DNA of 64,000 bases from PHAA01 sp964494735 (GCA_964494735.1 CAZBSD010000007.1:1-64000); one strand, 5' to 3'; counted from the first letter of the stretch, positions 1 through 9,436 are shown. Numbers and translations: made by a program. Notes: generated by a model from the sequence alone, not told the origin.

Positions 1-300
1 TTTTTTACCCTCTTTTAATTTTGCGTTTGTGCCGATTTTAATGTGTCGCGGGACACCAGCAAGCAAATCCGTAATAACGGTTATTCGGCCAACTGGGGCA
101 GTAAGCGCGATACTAATGGCAACCAAATAGCCTGGTTCGGCTACAAGCTGCACATAGCAACTGATGTTATAGCAGAACTGCCGCTAGCCTTCAAAGTAAC
201 CCCGGCCAGCACCAACGACGGTATTATGCCGAAGATATCAAGACTTTTATATCTTCATGCGCTGGGCACATAGCCGCTGTAGATGCAAGACTTGGATAAG
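1..300 (+). pseudogene. Remnant of an IS4-type DDE transposase
   Basis: The frame from base 19 to 273 (possible GTG start at 43) encodes a fragment resembling the middle of IS4/IS1182-type DDE transposases: a NNGYSANWGSKRD stretch followed by WFGYKLHIATD and KVTPASTNDG. A stop codon at 16-18 closes the frame upstream and the frame is lost after about base 230, so neither end of the transposase is present. No terminal inverted repeats or target duplication are visible because the element starts at or before the window edge. The family assignment rests on the WFGYKLH...TPAS pattern. The piece is too short to be active. Confidence 0.7.
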
Positions 301-340
301 AGGTGCAGTATATTCGCAGATATCAGAGGGCTCTACCCTT

Positions 341-2680
341 CTATCCGATGATGCTCTTTATTAGTTCATGTGCGATATTTGAGCTTTCCAGCCTCATAAT
401 GCTTTCTTCGGCGCTGCCATAGCTCAACAGGTTAATGCTGCCGTACCACACCACTTTGTGATCCAGGACTGCGAACTTCTGATGCATATTTGGGCGAAAA
501 ACCAGGCTTATGTTCTCTTCTTGCAACAGCCTTAGAGCTTCTGACAAGCGTGTCTGATCTTTCTCCTTATAATCCTCATTTGGTCTGGTAACAACTACAA
601 CCTTTAGCTTTTTCCCAACTGCAACCCGCAAATATTTCATCATCTGGATAACCCGCTTCCTAGTTATGAAAGGGCTAACAATGATGATTTCTCTTTCTGA
701 ATTAATCAGATCATTACTGTATGCTGGCAAAAAGTTCTGCTTGTCAAAAATAATATCCATAACTTCTGACTCGATGCTTTCACCTTTGGCTTTATAACCT
801 ATTGAAGCGTAACCAGACAGCCGCTTGCTGTACATTCTTTCCAGCATCTTTACATGGATATCCACATAGTCATAAATCTGCACTTCATTTTTACCCTCGA
901 ACAAACGATGAAGTCTGCCCGCATATTGATGAAGAGTACCTTTCCATGAAATAGGCATAGCAAGAAAGAGGGTATCCAGCCGTGGTTCGTCAAAGCCCTC
1001 CCCGATGTATTTGCCAGTTGCCACCAGAGTCAATGGCCGGTCAATTGGTGTCTCCGTTATTCTTCTCAGCGTTTCATGGGTATCTTTCGCCCCCATACCA
1101 CCAGTCAGTGAAATCACATTCGGAATAACCTTACTCAATTCCCTTGAGATATAATCCACATGAGCCGTTCTTTGTGTCAGGATAATGGAATTTCTACCGC
1201 TTGCATGACTTTGGATAACATCCTCGATAATCTGCCGATTTCGCATCTCATTGACAATAATTTCGGTGTATAATGTCTGAATCGTTATTTCTGTTTCCAC
1301 TTTATCTAAGGGTATCCTGAAGGAGGTGAAGCGAGGAATGATATAGTGATTAAAAGGTCGTTTTTCTGCCTGTTTGAGAGCATTATCCCGATACCGAATC
1401 GGACCACACTGCATGAATATAATAGGATGGTGGCCGTCCTTTCGTGTGGGGGTCGCCGTCAAACCATAGACATATCTGGCGTTTGTCTCTTTCATAATCT
1501 GTTCGAAACTGAAAGCAGATATGTGATGGCATTCGTCAACAATGACCATTCCATAATTCTTGATGCACTCTTTCACTTCACCTTTCCTGTTCAAAGATTG
1601 CATAACAGCAATATCAATAATCCCACTTAAATTGTCCTTGCCAGCTCCAATCTGTCCTATTAAGCTCTGCGGTTTCTGCCGCCCCCGCTTTTTCTCTGTC
1701 TGAATTTCCGCTCTAACCTCATTGATAGTAAGAAAATTATCAATTCTCTGTTTCCACTGGGAAACCAGACTAACCTTGTCTACCAAGATCAACGTATTGG
1801 TTTTTCGTTCCGCAATAAGCTTGATTGCCACAACAGTCTTACCAAAGGCCGTTGTGCCCGATAGTACCCCATTTGAATGCTTCAGCATTTCCCTGACGGC
1901 TAATGGCTGTTCTTCCCTAAGTCTGCCTTTGAATTCAACGTCTATGTATTTCCCCTGATTGGTTTTGTAAATCCAATCTATTGAAACACCAAATTCCAAG
2001 AGCACCTTTTCGAGTACTAGTTCACAACCTCTCGGCAGAAAAATGTATTCGGCAGTCTCTTCTGAACATGAAATAATCCTTGGTTTATTGAATGTGGGCA
2101 TCCTCATGGCTTGGGCTTTAAAAAACTCTGGATTTTTGAAAGCAGCCAATCGTTTGATTTGATTAAGCGCCCTTTCCGAAATACCTGATTTTGGCACGTA
2201 GAGCATGCTGCCTTTTACTATTTCCATACTCTGGGGGAAATCCAGTTCATTTAAAGTGAATTTAACTGTTTCCCAAGGTTTACACGTTTCTCGTTCATCT
2301 TTTTTTAGTACACCGAGCTCATTGCCATGACAGAGATTAGCAATAAGATCACCAACCTCTCCTTCGGACTGTCTTCTGATTGAGCCAAGAAAACCCCATT
2401 GATCATCGTAAGGCTGAAATTGCTCGTCTATGAATAGACTGTTGTTTTTATCTCTGGCTGTCTTCTGAAGGGGCAGGGCAATCAAGTTCCCAAAACCGCC
2501 TTTGGGGAGAGTATCCTGATTGGGAAATAGGCGGTCGTATGACTTGAAGTTCAATTCATGTCTTCTGTTCATGGTAAATGTAAGTATCGCCGAACCGAGT
2601 TTTCTTGCCAAGGAAGCTGAAAGGGAATGTTTAAAGAAAAACCAAACGTGGGCTCCCTTGCCGGATCGGGAGCGCTCCAC
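341..2680 (-). CDS. 5'-truncated TOTE-type primase-helicase-PLD nuclease fusion
   Basis: The 779-residue reading frame begins (GTG) with ERSRSGKGAHVWFFF, a block typical of the archaeo-eukaryotic primase domain of TOTE conflict-system proteins. A superfamily II helicase follows: Walker A SGTTAFGKT, DEAH-like DECHH, motif III LTATPTRKDG and motif VI QYAGRLHR. The C-terminus is a phospholipase-D-like nuclease domain with MHQKFAVLD and a YGSINLLSYG block. The frame stays open without a start codon up to a stop at 2816-2818, and this upstream part encodes FLAIDFDDEEW, the DxD metal-binding motif of the primase. The true N-terminus (zinc finger and first part of the primase) is therefore missing, and the break lies about 35 bases from the end of the neighbouring toxin gene. 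Such proteins are predicted anti-invader nucleases. This copy is probably inactive as a primase, though the helicase and nuclease could still be made. Confidence 0.8.
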   Translation of the reverse strand: MERSRSGKGAHVWFFFKHSLSASLARKLGSAILTFTMNRRHELNFKSYDRLFPNQDTLPKGGFGNLIALPLQKTARDKNNSLFIDEQFQPYDDQWGFLGSIRRQSEGEVGDLIANLCHGNELGVLKKDERETCKPWETVKFTLNELDFPQSMEIVKGSMLYVPKSGISERALNQIKRLAAFKNPEFFKAQAMRMPTFNKPRIISCSEETAEYIFLPRGCELVLEKVLLEFGVSIDWIYKTNQGKYIDVEFKGRLREEQPLAVREMLKHSNGVLSGTTAFGKTVVAIKLIAERKTNTLILVDKVSLVSQWKQRIDNFLTINEVRAEIQTEKKRGRQKPQSLIGQIGAGKDNLSGIIDIAVMQSLNRKGEVKECIKNYGMVIVDECHHISAFSFEQIMKETNARYVYGLTATPTRKDGHHPIIFMQCGPIRYRDNALKQAEKRPFNHYIIPRFTSFRIPLDKVETEITIQTLYTEIIVNEMRNRQIIEDVIQSHASGRNSIILTQRTAHVDYISRELSKVIPNVISLTGGMGAKDTHETLRRITETPIDRPLTLVATGKYIGEGFDEPRLDTLFLAMPISWKGTLHQYAGRLHRLFEGKNEVQIYDYVDIHVKMLERMYSKRLSGYASIGYKAKGESIESEVMDIIFDKQNFLPAYSNDLINSEREIIIVSPFITRKRVIQMMKYLRVAVGKKLKVVVVTRPNEDYKEKDQTRLSEALRLLQEENISLVFRPNMHQKFAVLDHKVVWYGSINLLSYGSAEESIMRLESSNIAHELIKSIIG

Positions 2681-2852
2681 CGCAATTGGAATGCCAAATT
2701 CAACGCAGACCTCTCGTATAGCAATGACATCTCTTTGCCACTCTTCATCGTCGAAATCGATAGCAAGGAACCAGTGAACGGGGCCCTGAGTAAGATTAAG
2801 TGAGATGGGAAACCATTAATACCGCCGACGAAGGTGAAAGATGGAAAGGGGG

Positions 2853-3125
2853 TTAAAATAAATCGCTATGGGTTCCTGTTCGTGTCAAAGACAATGTCAG
2901 GATGTCCTTTTCAATTTTATAAATAAGCAGCCAGTCAGGCGCGATGTGACATTCCCGATGCCCAGCATAGCCACCGGCAAGCGTATGGTCAAGGTACTTC
3001 TGAGGAAGGGTCTTTTCCTGAACCAGAAGATTAAGGACTTCTTCAAGTAGTATAATATCATAGCCACGCTTGACAACAGCTTTAAAGTCTTTTTTAAACC
3101 GGCTGGAATACCTGATTCTAAGCAT
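2853..3125 (-). CDS. YafQ/RelE-family type II toxin
   Basis: This 90-residue basic protein has the RelE-fold pattern: YSSRFKKDFKAVVKRGYD at the N-terminus, LAGGYAGHRECHIAPDWLLIYKI in the centre and LTRTGTHSDLF at the end. The central H-x-x-x-D-W-L-L-I-Y block and terminal TGTHSDLF are characteristic of YafQ, a ribosome-dependent mRNA endonuclease. Its start overlaps the last eight bases of the antitoxin gene, so the two are translationally coupled. It lies in accessory DNA next to a transposase remnant and a conflict-system gene. Confidence 0.9.
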   Translation of the reverse strand: MLRIRYSSRFKKDFKAVVKRGYDIILLEEVLNLLVQEKTLPQKYLDHTLAGGYAGHRECHIAPDWLLIYKIEKDILTLSLTRTGTHSDLF

Positions 3126-3387
3126 TCAGATCCTCTATCAAAGCACTCACGCTGTCAAAGGTTTTGCTCATATTGCGATTGTGATTGACATCTTCAATTG
3201 CAGCCAAGGTTTCAACATTGGGCTTTTCAATGCGAAGGTCAAAAGGAATACCGCCGTAGCGAACGGAATAACGCAAAAAAATATTCATGGCTGTGGACAT
3301 GTTAAGCCCAAGCTCGGCAAATATGGCCTCAGCCTTGAATTTTAGTTCCTCCTCCACACGAATATTTAAATTGGTTGTCTTAGCCAT
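3118..3387 (-). CDS. DinJ/RelB-family antitoxin
   Basis: The 89-residue protein opens with TTNLNIRVEEELKFKAEAIFAELGLNMSTAMNIFL, a ribbon-helix-helix DNA-binding segment of the RelB/DinJ family, and ends with an acidic helix suited to wrapping the toxin. An AAAGGAG site precedes the ATG. It is the first gene of the pair and would repress the operon, probably through the small inverted repeat just upstream (3404-3420). Confidence 0.9.
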   Translation of the reverse strand: MAKTTNLNIRVEEELKFKAEAIFAELGLNMSTAMNIFLRYSVRYGGIPFDLRIEKPNVETLAAIEDVNHNRNMSKTFDSVSALIEDLNA

Positions 3388-3403
3388 GATTTCAGCTCCT
3401 TTC

Positions 3404-3420
3404 TATACCATGATTGTATA
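3404..3420 (-). promoter_or_regulatory. Candidate autoregulatory operator of the toxin-antitoxin pair
   Basis: TATAC and GTATA form perfect 5-base arms around a 7-base centre, 17 bases upstream of the antitoxin start and next to an AT-rich promoter-like stretch. Ribbon-helix-helix antitoxins commonly bind such short palindromes. The assignment is inferred from position only. Confidence 0.4.
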
Positions 3421-3715
3421 GCATTATATGCAAGCATTCAATAGAACGTACATATCTGCTTTACGTTGTCATTACAGATATCATTTCGCAAGTATGATCT
3501 TGACAAGGCGGTACTTCATTTCGTCTTCTGCTTGCTGCAGGTATAACCAAGGGTTTTTCGATAAATATTACAAGATATGAACAGGGCGATCGCGTATTTA
3601 CTTGGTGAAATCATTAGATATGGGAAACCGTATAGCTTAATAGATTCGGGCATCAAATCTGCATCTCAGTCGTTTATGAATTTATCCTGATTGCAGCCCG
3701 TTTCCTGCTGAAGGA
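3421..3715. other. Intergenic region without recognised genes
   Basis: Between the toxin-antitoxin operon and the DUF3160 gene the sequence is AT-rich and holds no convincing reading frame or RNA gene. It ends in the extended palindrome at 3716-3756. A degenerate half of the same repeat (ATAACTTGG, about 3783-3791) lies just before the ribosome binding site of the next gene. Confidence 0.5.
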
Positions 3716-3756
3716 CATCATAATAACTTGGGGGCAGGCACCAAGTTATTATGATG
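3716..3756 (+). repeat. REP-like palindrome, copy 1 (extended 16-bp stem)
   Basis: This is a copy of the 29-nt element with arms AATAACTTGG and CCAAGTTATT around a 9-nt centre. The centre here is GGGCAGGCA instead of GGACAGGCA. In this copy the stem continues outward as CATCAT/ATGATG to give 16 perfect pairs. No T-run follows, so it is more likely a repeat than a simple terminator. Confidence 0.85.
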
Positions 3757-3808
3757 TTCAAGCGCGCATTGTTATCCTTATTGATAACTTGGCGGAAGGA
3801 GAGAAGTA

Positions 3809-5968
3809 ATGCAGTATTTTAAACAAAGGGGATTTTTACTGGTTTTGTGTCTGCTGTCAGTTTTAGTGCTGGCTGGGTGTGACAGTCTTAAGCAAACCAG
3901 TCCCAAAACGACTCAGACTCCGGGGGCATACGTTTTTGCCGCCTACCCTGACTATCCTGTAAATGTCAAACCCGTCGTCAAGGGCTATCGGGTAGCTGAA
4001 GACCTCAGCAATGTGGAAAACAGCAGCCGATTCAGTTTTTCTCCTCAGGTTAAGCAACTGCTGGTCAAAAATGGCTTTGTAGTAGACTCGTCCTCATGGG
4101 GAGAAGAGTTTTTCATGATGTATGAACCGAACCGTTACGATGGTATCCCTAATTTTGTTACCACTGATGCCATGCTGCACAACTACCATCTCTTTTTTGA
4201 CAATCTGTTGGAAAGAACTGAAAAAGAACAGCTGATGGCTGAGTTGAAACACTTGAACCAGTTTATGATCAACGCATCCCAACAGCAGTACAATACCCTG
4301 CAGGGAGAACCCTGGGAGAATGCGGCCCGGCGAAATCTGGCTTTCTTCACTACCGGCGGTCGGTTGATGGACCCCAATATGCCAATACCTGCCCCGGTTA
4401 GGACCGAAGTTGAACAGGAATTGGCATTAATCAAAGAGCACCAGGCGGGCATGACATTATCGCCAATAATGAATATAGGCCAGGGGCAGGTTGATGTCAC
4501 AGCTGGTCTGCAGGAGGATTATACGCAGTACATACCCCGGGGTCATTATAACCAGACTCCGGAACTGCAGGATTATTTTAAGGCTATGATGTGGTATGGG
4601 CGCTTGAACTTCAGGCTAAAAAGTGAGGATGAGACCAAATCAGCGGTACTTATCACCCAGGCCCTCAGCAGCAGCGCCGAAAATCTGAACAGCTGGCAGA
4701 AAATATATGATCCTACCTGTTTTTTCGTGGGAAAAAGTGATGATCTGGGATTCTACGAATACAGCAATCTTCTCACCCAGATTTACGGAAATGACATTAA
4801 AATCAGTGAACTGACCGGAGATACTGCCAAATGGAACCAATTCATGGCTGAAACTAAGAGCTTAAAGGCACCGGCAGTGAATTCCATACCCATTTTTGAT
4901 GAAAGCGTACAGCCGGACCGGGAAAATGACATAAAAGGTTTCCGCTTCTTGGGACAAAGATATACCCTGGATGCCGATGTTTTTCAGCGGCTGATTTACC
5001 GAGAAGTTAAAGAGAACCCAGAGGGGGTCAGAAGAATGCTCCCGAAGGGCTTGGATATACCGGCTGCCATGGGTAGTGGCGAAGCCTATGCTATCCTGCA
5101 AGAAATAGGGGAGACCCGCTATGAAAATTATCCGGAAAATATGGATAAAATGAGAGCCTACGTTTCGGGTTTGGATAAGACCACCTGGACTCAGAATCTC
5201 TACTGGGGCTGGCTATATACGCTATTACCGCTTACGCATGAACAGTACGGCGAGGGTTATCCGTCCTTCATGCGCAATCAGGCCTGGTCCCGCAAGGAAT
5301 TGAACACTTATCTGGGCAGCTGGACCGAGCTCAAACATGACACCATACTCTACGCCAAACAGGTATACGCGGAAGCCGGCGGCGGTAATGAGAACGTTGA
5401 CGACCGGGGATATGTGGAGCCTAATCCCCAGCTATATTCTCGTCTGGCATCGCTGGCGGCTATGACCCGGGAAGGATTGCTCAGCCGCGGTCTATTAAAT
5501 GAAAGGGATGCGGACAGTCTCCAGCGTATGCGGGATTTGTCCTTAATGCTGAAAGACATCTCTGAAAAAGAATTAAGCAATACGGCTCTGTCAGATGCGG
5601 ATTATGCATTAATACGCAGTTTTGGGGTACAGCTTGAACACTTCTGGGTGGAGGCCCTGCGTGATAAAACGGATGGCAACGTCGCTAAAATGTGGGATAA
5701 TCCGGCTGGTCTGATAGCAGATGTGGCCACTGATCCCAACGGCACTGTGTTGGAAGAGGGGACGGGATACATCTCGCAAATCTACGCGGTAGTGCCACTG
5801 GATGGTAAGCTGCGCATTGTTCGGGGAGCTGTATATTCATATTATGAATTCACCTGGCCGGTATCTGATCGTCTGACTGATGAAAAGTGGAAGGAAATGC
5901 TGGCCAACCAGCAAACCCCTGATCTTCCCGGCTGGACGGCATCATTTATCGCCCCCAAAAGCCGATAA
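3809..5968 (+). CDS. DUF3160 family lipoprotein
   Basis: The 719-residue protein starts with a lipoprotein signal peptide ending in VLAGC, with the lipid-modified Cys at position 24, so it should be anchored outside the membrane. The rest matches the layout of DUF3160 proteins: a long helical, tryptophan- and tyrosine-rich domain with segments such as TTDAMLHNYHLFFDNLL, LYWGWLYTLLPL and an RGAVYSYYEFTWPVSDRLTDEKW block near the end. The molecular function of this family is unknown. A GGAAGGAG site supports the ATG. A small calcium-repeat membrane protein follows 20 bases downstream and may be cotranscribed. Confidence 0.85.
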   Translation: MQYFKQRGFLLVLCLLSVLVLAGCDSLKQTSPKTTQTPGAYVFAAYPDYPVNVKPVVKGYRVAEDLSNVENSSRFSFSPQVKQLLVKNGFVVDSSSWGEEFFMMYEPNRYDGIPNFVTTDAMLHNYHLFFDNLLERTEKEQLMAELKHLNQFMINASQQQYNTLQGEPWENAARRNLAFFTTGGRLMDPNMPIPAPVRTEVEQELALIKEHQAGMTLSPIMNIGQGQVDVTAGLQEDYTQYIPRGHYNQTPELQDYFKAMMWYGRLNFRLKSEDETKSAVLITQALSSSAENLNSWQKIYDPTCFFVGKSDDLGFYEYSNLLTQIYGNDIKISELTGDTAKWNQFMAETKSLKAPAVNSIPIFDESVQPDRENDIKGFRFLGQRYTLDADVFQRLIYREVKENPEGVRRMLPKGLDIPAAMGSGEAYAILQEIGETRYENYPENMDKMRAYVSGLDKTTWTQNLYWGWLYTLLPLTHEQYGEGYPSFMRNQAWSRKELNTYLGSWTELKHDTILYAKQVYAEAGGGNENVDDRGYVEPNPQLYSRLASLAAMTREGLLSRGLLNERDADSLQRMRDLSLMLKDISEKELSNTALSDADYALIRSFGVQLEHFWVEALRDKTDGNVAKMWDNPAGLIADVATDPNGTVLEEGTGYISQIYAVVPLDGKLRIVRGAVYSYYEFTWPVSDRLTDEKWKEMLANQQTPDLPGWTASFIAPKSR

Positions 5969-5988
5969 GGCAAGTATGGGCTCACTAA

Positions 5989-6594
5989 ATGAAAAGAGAT
6001 CAGGTTAGGCTCGGCATAATAATTATAATTATACTGCTGTTGGCCGGCGCTCTGGGGTGGGTCAGCAGTTCCCGCGCATGGCTGCCTTTTTTGGGGGCGG
6101 GTGGGGCGGAGCAAAGAATTCTAAAAGATACGGATCATGATGGCAATTCGGAATTGTATGTGCTAAATAATCAGCATTTAAGTGTTTATGAGAATAACGC
6201 CCTGTTGTGGCAGTCAGCCCCGGACTGGATAGTGCAGTTCTTCGCAGTGGCCGATGTTAATCATGATACGGTGGACGAACTGCTGGTTATAGTCTGGAAG
6301 AAAGGCAATTACGGCCCCGACAGACCCTTTTGGATTCTCCAGGATGATCTGCGCTTCAGCAATCATCTTTTCTTATACAATCTGCAGCAGGACCAAATCA
6401 AGCCGCTATGGATGTCCTCCGCCCTGGATCGGCCCATAAAGACATTTAAGATAGCCGACTCTGATAATGACGGCAAAAATGAGCTGTTGGTACAGGAAGG
6501 AAGCTACTCTATCAGCGGATGGATCAAGGTCGCCTGTACCTCTCCTGAATTCATAGTATGGCAGTGGAAAGGCTGGGGATTTTATCGACTGTGA
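5989..6594 (+). CDS. Membrane-anchored FG-GAP/VCBS-like repeat protein
   Basis: A single transmembrane segment (about residues 8-27, IIIIIILLLAGALG) anchors a 201-residue protein whose outer part holds three calcium-binding loops of the FG-GAP type: DTDHDGNSE, DVNHDTVDE and DSDNDGKNE. Each is followed by a short hydrophobic strand (LYVLN, LLVIV, LLVQE). This is a partial beta-propeller, too small to close alone. It follows the DUF3160 lipoprotein gene closely, so both may act at the cell surface. No catalytic motif is visible. Confidence 0.75.
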   Translation: MKRDQVRLGIIIIIILLLAGALGWVSSSRAWLPFLGAGGAEQRILKDTDHDGNSELYVLNNQHLSVYENNALLWQSAPDWIVQFFAVADVNHDTVDELLVIVWKKGNYGPDRPFWILQDDLRFSNHLFLYNLQQDQIKPLWMSSALDRPIKTFKIADSDNDGKNELLVQEGSYSISGWIKVACTSPEFIVWQWKGWGFYRL

Positions 6595-6617
6595 CCTAGT
6601 CAGGTCTCTACCCCGGT

Positions 6618-7367
6618 TTATCCGGTCGGCAGTTCAATCCAGGTGGCCCGGGATTTGGCCAGCACCTGACCCGAAGCGTCGATAAGGGCGGTCCCGGCCT
6701 GGATCTTGCGCCGTTGTTGGCCAGCTTGCCAGCCCATGATTACGTAGGGTTGCCCGGCCGGGATGGGTCCGGAGATTTCTGCCGCCATGCGGCCCAGGAC
6801 TATGACCCGGGCCTGCCAGGCCTGGGCGGCCCAGCCGCCGGGGCAATCCAGCAGAGCCCAGATCATCTCCGATCGCACCAGTCCCTGGTCGTCGATGACG
6901 GTGGCGTCCGGGACCCATACCGTGGCCAGAGCGCCCCCGGCCAGGCGGCGGTTGGCGAAAACCCGCAGCCCGTCTCCTTCGGCCCGATCCGAGCCGCATA
7001 CGAAACAACCATGGTACCAGATATTTTTCATAATATCCGGGTCGGGCGGGGTATCCAGGACTTCTTCCAGAGTCGGTGCTTCCATCACCGGAAAATCACC
7101 GGCAAACGCCTCTCCGTGGGCCACCACCGTCCCCCCGTCCATCAGGAGCACTTTGTCAGCACTCCTGGTGACTGCCAAGGGCGTATCCAACGGCGGCGGA
7201 CGCAGCAGGGTTACCTCGGCCGGGTTGCCTATATAACTGGCCAGAAGGCCGCAAGCATAGCCGCCGTTGGCCGATTCCGGCGGACCGTGAAATCTGCGGT
7301 TGATATAAATGGTAGTGATGTCAGTTCCCTCTTCCTGGCAGGCAATAACCTGGCATTCCCAAGCCAT
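6618..7367 (-). CDS. Double-hotdog thioesterase-like protein
   Basis: The 249-residue protein has an N-terminal NRRFHGPPESANGGYACG segment resembling the first helix of acyl-CoA thioesterase-like hotdog domains. A second half begins with the cysteine pair FVCGSDR and contains a WALLDCPGGWAA stretch. The pattern suggests two hotdog units and a role in acyl-CoA hydrolysis, but no exact family is recognised. The gene is much richer in GC than its neighbours, which may indicate acquisition. It converges with the upstream plus-strand gene, with 23 bases between the two stops. Confidence 0.6.
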   Translation of the reverse strand: MAWECQVIACQEEGTDITTIYINRRFHGPPESANGGYACGLLASYIGNPAEVTLLRPPPLDTPLAVTRSADKVLLMDGGTVVAHGEAFAGDFPVMEAPTLEEVLDTPPDPDIMKNIWYHGCFVCGSDRAEGDGLRVFANRRLAGGALATVWVPDATVIDDQGLVRSEMIWALLDCPGGWAAQAWQARVIVLGRMAAEISGPIPAGQPYVIMGWQAGQQRRKIQAGTALIDASGQVLAKSRATWIELPTG

Positions 7368-7496
7368 CGCTCTCCCAAGTGTTTGCCCCTCGTTGTCCCA
7401 CCCATTGTAACACGAACAGGCGAAAACCAGTCAATCACCGGTCGAGCGGGGCGGGCAGTCAGAACACAAGTTCGCATAACTTCATAAACGTGGTTG

Positions 7497-7525
7497 AATA
7501 ACTTGGGGACAGGCACCAAGTTATT
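7497..7525 (+). repeat. REP-like palindrome, copy 2
   Basis: Exact copy of the 29-nt element: arms AATAACTTGG and CCAAGTTATT around GGACAGGCA. It lies in the divergent intergenic region between the thioesterase-like gene and the TetR gene. Confidence 0.9.
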
Positions 7526-7569
7526 GAGTTTAATAGTGACTCGCTGCTGCTACGTTTTCAAGAATATGG

Positions 7570-7597
7570 TTGACATGATAGGGCAAGGGCTTATAAT
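7570..7597 (+). promoter_or_regulatory. Consensus sigma-A promoter of the TetR gene
   Basis: A perfect TTGACA (7570-7575) and a perfect TATAAT (7592-7597) are separated by 16 bases, about 44 bases upstream of the TetR start codon. This is the clearest housekeeping promoter in the window. Confidence 0.75.
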
Positions 7598-7640
7598 GAA
7601 ATTAGCTGAATGAATGTTCCGTCAGAAATGAGGAATTGAT

Positions 7641-8336
7641 ATGGCCATCGATCGGACCGTCAATATGCAGGATAAAAAAGAGCGGATTCTGGAATGCGCC
7701 ATGGACGTGTTTGCGGAGAAGGGCTATGTCAATACTCGGGTCCGGGATATCATCGACCTGTCTGGTTACGGGACGGGAACCTTCTACAAATATTTCGACA
7801 GCAAAGAGAAGGTGCTGACCGAACTGCTCAGCGAGTTCCTGGATGAGATCATCGCTAGTGTGACCGCATATTTCAAGACCGAGGAAGATCTGTTCGTACG
7901 CTTTATCGAATCCAAACGGGCTATCCTCGAGGTGTTTGTCCGCAATGAGAAGATGGCGGAGATATACAGCCGGGTGCGTGGATTGGGCAGCAATGTCGAC
8001 CAATGCCTGAAGGATTTCGACGATAAGCTTATCCACTTTATGAGCCGCAATAATCAGTATGGCATCGATAAGGGTGTCTTCTGCGATCTGCCCGTGGAAC
8101 CCATAGCATATTCCACACTAGCCATAATCAATTACGCTGTCTATAAGTGGATAGTGATGAAAGACGTCTCGGACGAGGAGATGATCGCCCTGGTTCTTTC
8201 CTTCCACCGTTCTTTGGCCCTAGGTCTGCTCAAAGACGATTACCTCGCCCAACATCCCGGTGTCTATCCCAAAGTCGAGGCGGATGCAGCCCGGTGCTCG
8301 TCACGCCGTGACAGTCGAATCGCCAGTAACGGCTAA
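7641..8336 (+). CDS. TetR/AcrR family transcriptional regulator
   Basis: Residues about 9-55 form a typical TetR helix-turn-helix: KERILECAMDVFAEKGYVNTRVRDIIDLSGYGTGTFYKYF, followed by DSKEKVLTELL. The remaining helical part (231 residues in all) would be the ligand-binding and dimerisation domain. A TGAGGAATT site precedes the ATG. Its target is not evident: both flanking genes, the divergent thioesterase-like gene and the downstream DUF6125-type gene, are candidates. Confidence 0.9.
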   Translation: MAIDRTVNMQDKKERILECAMDVFAEKGYVNTRVRDIIDLSGYGTGTFYKYFDSKEKVLTELLSEFLDEIIASVTAYFKTEEDLFVRFIESKRAILEVFVRNEKMAEIYSRVRGLGSNVDQCLKDFDDKLIHFMSRNNQYGIDKGVFCDLPVEPIAYSTLAIINYAVYKWIVMKDVSDEEMIALVLSFHRSLALGLLKDDYLAQHPGVYPKVEADAARCSSRRDSRIASNG

Positions 8337-8559
8337 AAGCCAGCAACTTTGCCGGCACCAAGCTGCTTACATAGACATGAATGAAAGCTCGGTCAGATTC
8401 AGTCTTCTTAATTTCACAGGTTACAGATTATTTGACATATGAAGCCAGGCAACAGAACGAAACTCCTAAGGGGAGAGAGGAGGAGGCCGGGACACGAAAT
8501 GGAGATATCAGGTCACGGGGAGCCGTCGAACTCGATTAAAAACGGAGGGGAGGATTGGC

Positions 8560-9306
8560 ATGAAGATTGAAACTAATCTTTATGAGAAGCTGGGACAGGA
8601 GGATTTAGCCCGGCTGGCAGTGGATATGCTGCACCGGACGGTAATACATCATGCTTTTTGGTTTAAGGAAGTAGAGCATCAGCTGGGGCCGGAGGAGGCC
8701 CTGAAGATCATGAGTGACGCCTATCCCAAGAGTTATGGGATTCAAATGAATCGACTGGCCAAACTGCTGGGCTTCGAGATGGTGAATGGGGTACCCAAGT
8801 CGTTCATCGACATGCCCCACGATAAACTGGTGGATCTGATCACCGCCCTGGGGGCCAACTGGCTGGCCAACGACGGGATATGGTTCCAGTCGGTGGAATT
8901 CAAGCATGGGATGAATGACGCCAAGCGCTGTAACGATACCTGCTGGGCCAAGTATTCTCCTTTTGAAGCCTGGTCCATCAAACGTTATCTGAATCTCGAT
9001 GAAAAGCCGGGCTTGGAAGGACTGAAGCAAGCCTTACAGCTTAGGATGTATGCCCGTCTCAATATTCAATCCATAATCGAGGAGAGCCCCACCAGCATCG
9101 TGTTCCAGATGAATGACTGCCGGGTGCAGTCGGCTCGCAAACGGCAGGGTCTGGATGATTATCCCTGCAAGTCGGCTGGATTGGTCGAATACGCCAGCTT
9201 CGCCCGGGCCATAGACTCCCGGATTCAGACCGAATGTATCGGCTGTCCGCCGGATGTTCATCCGGATGAGTGGTTCTGTGCCTGGCGCTTCACTATTACT
9301 GAATAA
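8560..9306 (+). CDS. DUF6125-like cytosolic protein
   Basis: The 248-residue protein begins with a helical segment (LGQEDLARLAVDMLHRTVIHHAFWFKEVEHQLG) that I associate with DUF6125 proteins. It contains a central NDAKRCNDTCWAKYSPFEA block, and its C-terminal half has paired cysteines (DYPCKSAG, TECIGCPPD) that could bind metal or form disulfides. No function is known. A GGAGGGGAGG site supports the ATG, and a strong terminator follows at 9390-9436, so the gene appears to be expressed on its own. Confidence 0.6.
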   Translation: MKIETNLYEKLGQEDLARLAVDMLHRTVIHHAFWFKEVEHQLGPEEALKIMSDAYPKSYGIQMNRLAKLLGFEMVNGVPKSFIDMPHDKLVDLITALGANWLANDGIWFQSVEFKHGMNDAKRCNDTCWAKYSPFEAWSIKRYLNLDEKPGLEGLKQALQLRMYARLNIQSIIEESPTSIVFQMNDCRVQSARKRQGLDDYPCKSAGLVEYASFARAIDSRIQTECIGCPPDVHPDEWFCAWRFTITE

Positions 9307-9389
9307 TAGAGACTGGGACTCAATAATTGGCTGCTGTCCCCAAGGATGGCAGCTGAGCAAAACGGATAATGTGATTATGGTGTGATGGG

Positions 9390-9436
9390 TAACCCTCCCG
9401 ACAGACTCAACAGAGGAGCGTTTGTGGGGAGGGTTA
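9390..9436 (+). terminator. Rho-independent terminator after the DUF6125-like gene
   Basis: TAACCCTCCC pairs perfectly with GGGAGGGTTA across a 27-base loop, followed by ATTGTTTTG. Confidence 0.7.

Noticed and set aside
6714..7487. Long plus-strand open frames opposite the thioesterase-like gene
   Set aside because: They are antisense shadows of a GC-rich gene; they lack ribosome sites and domain patterns.
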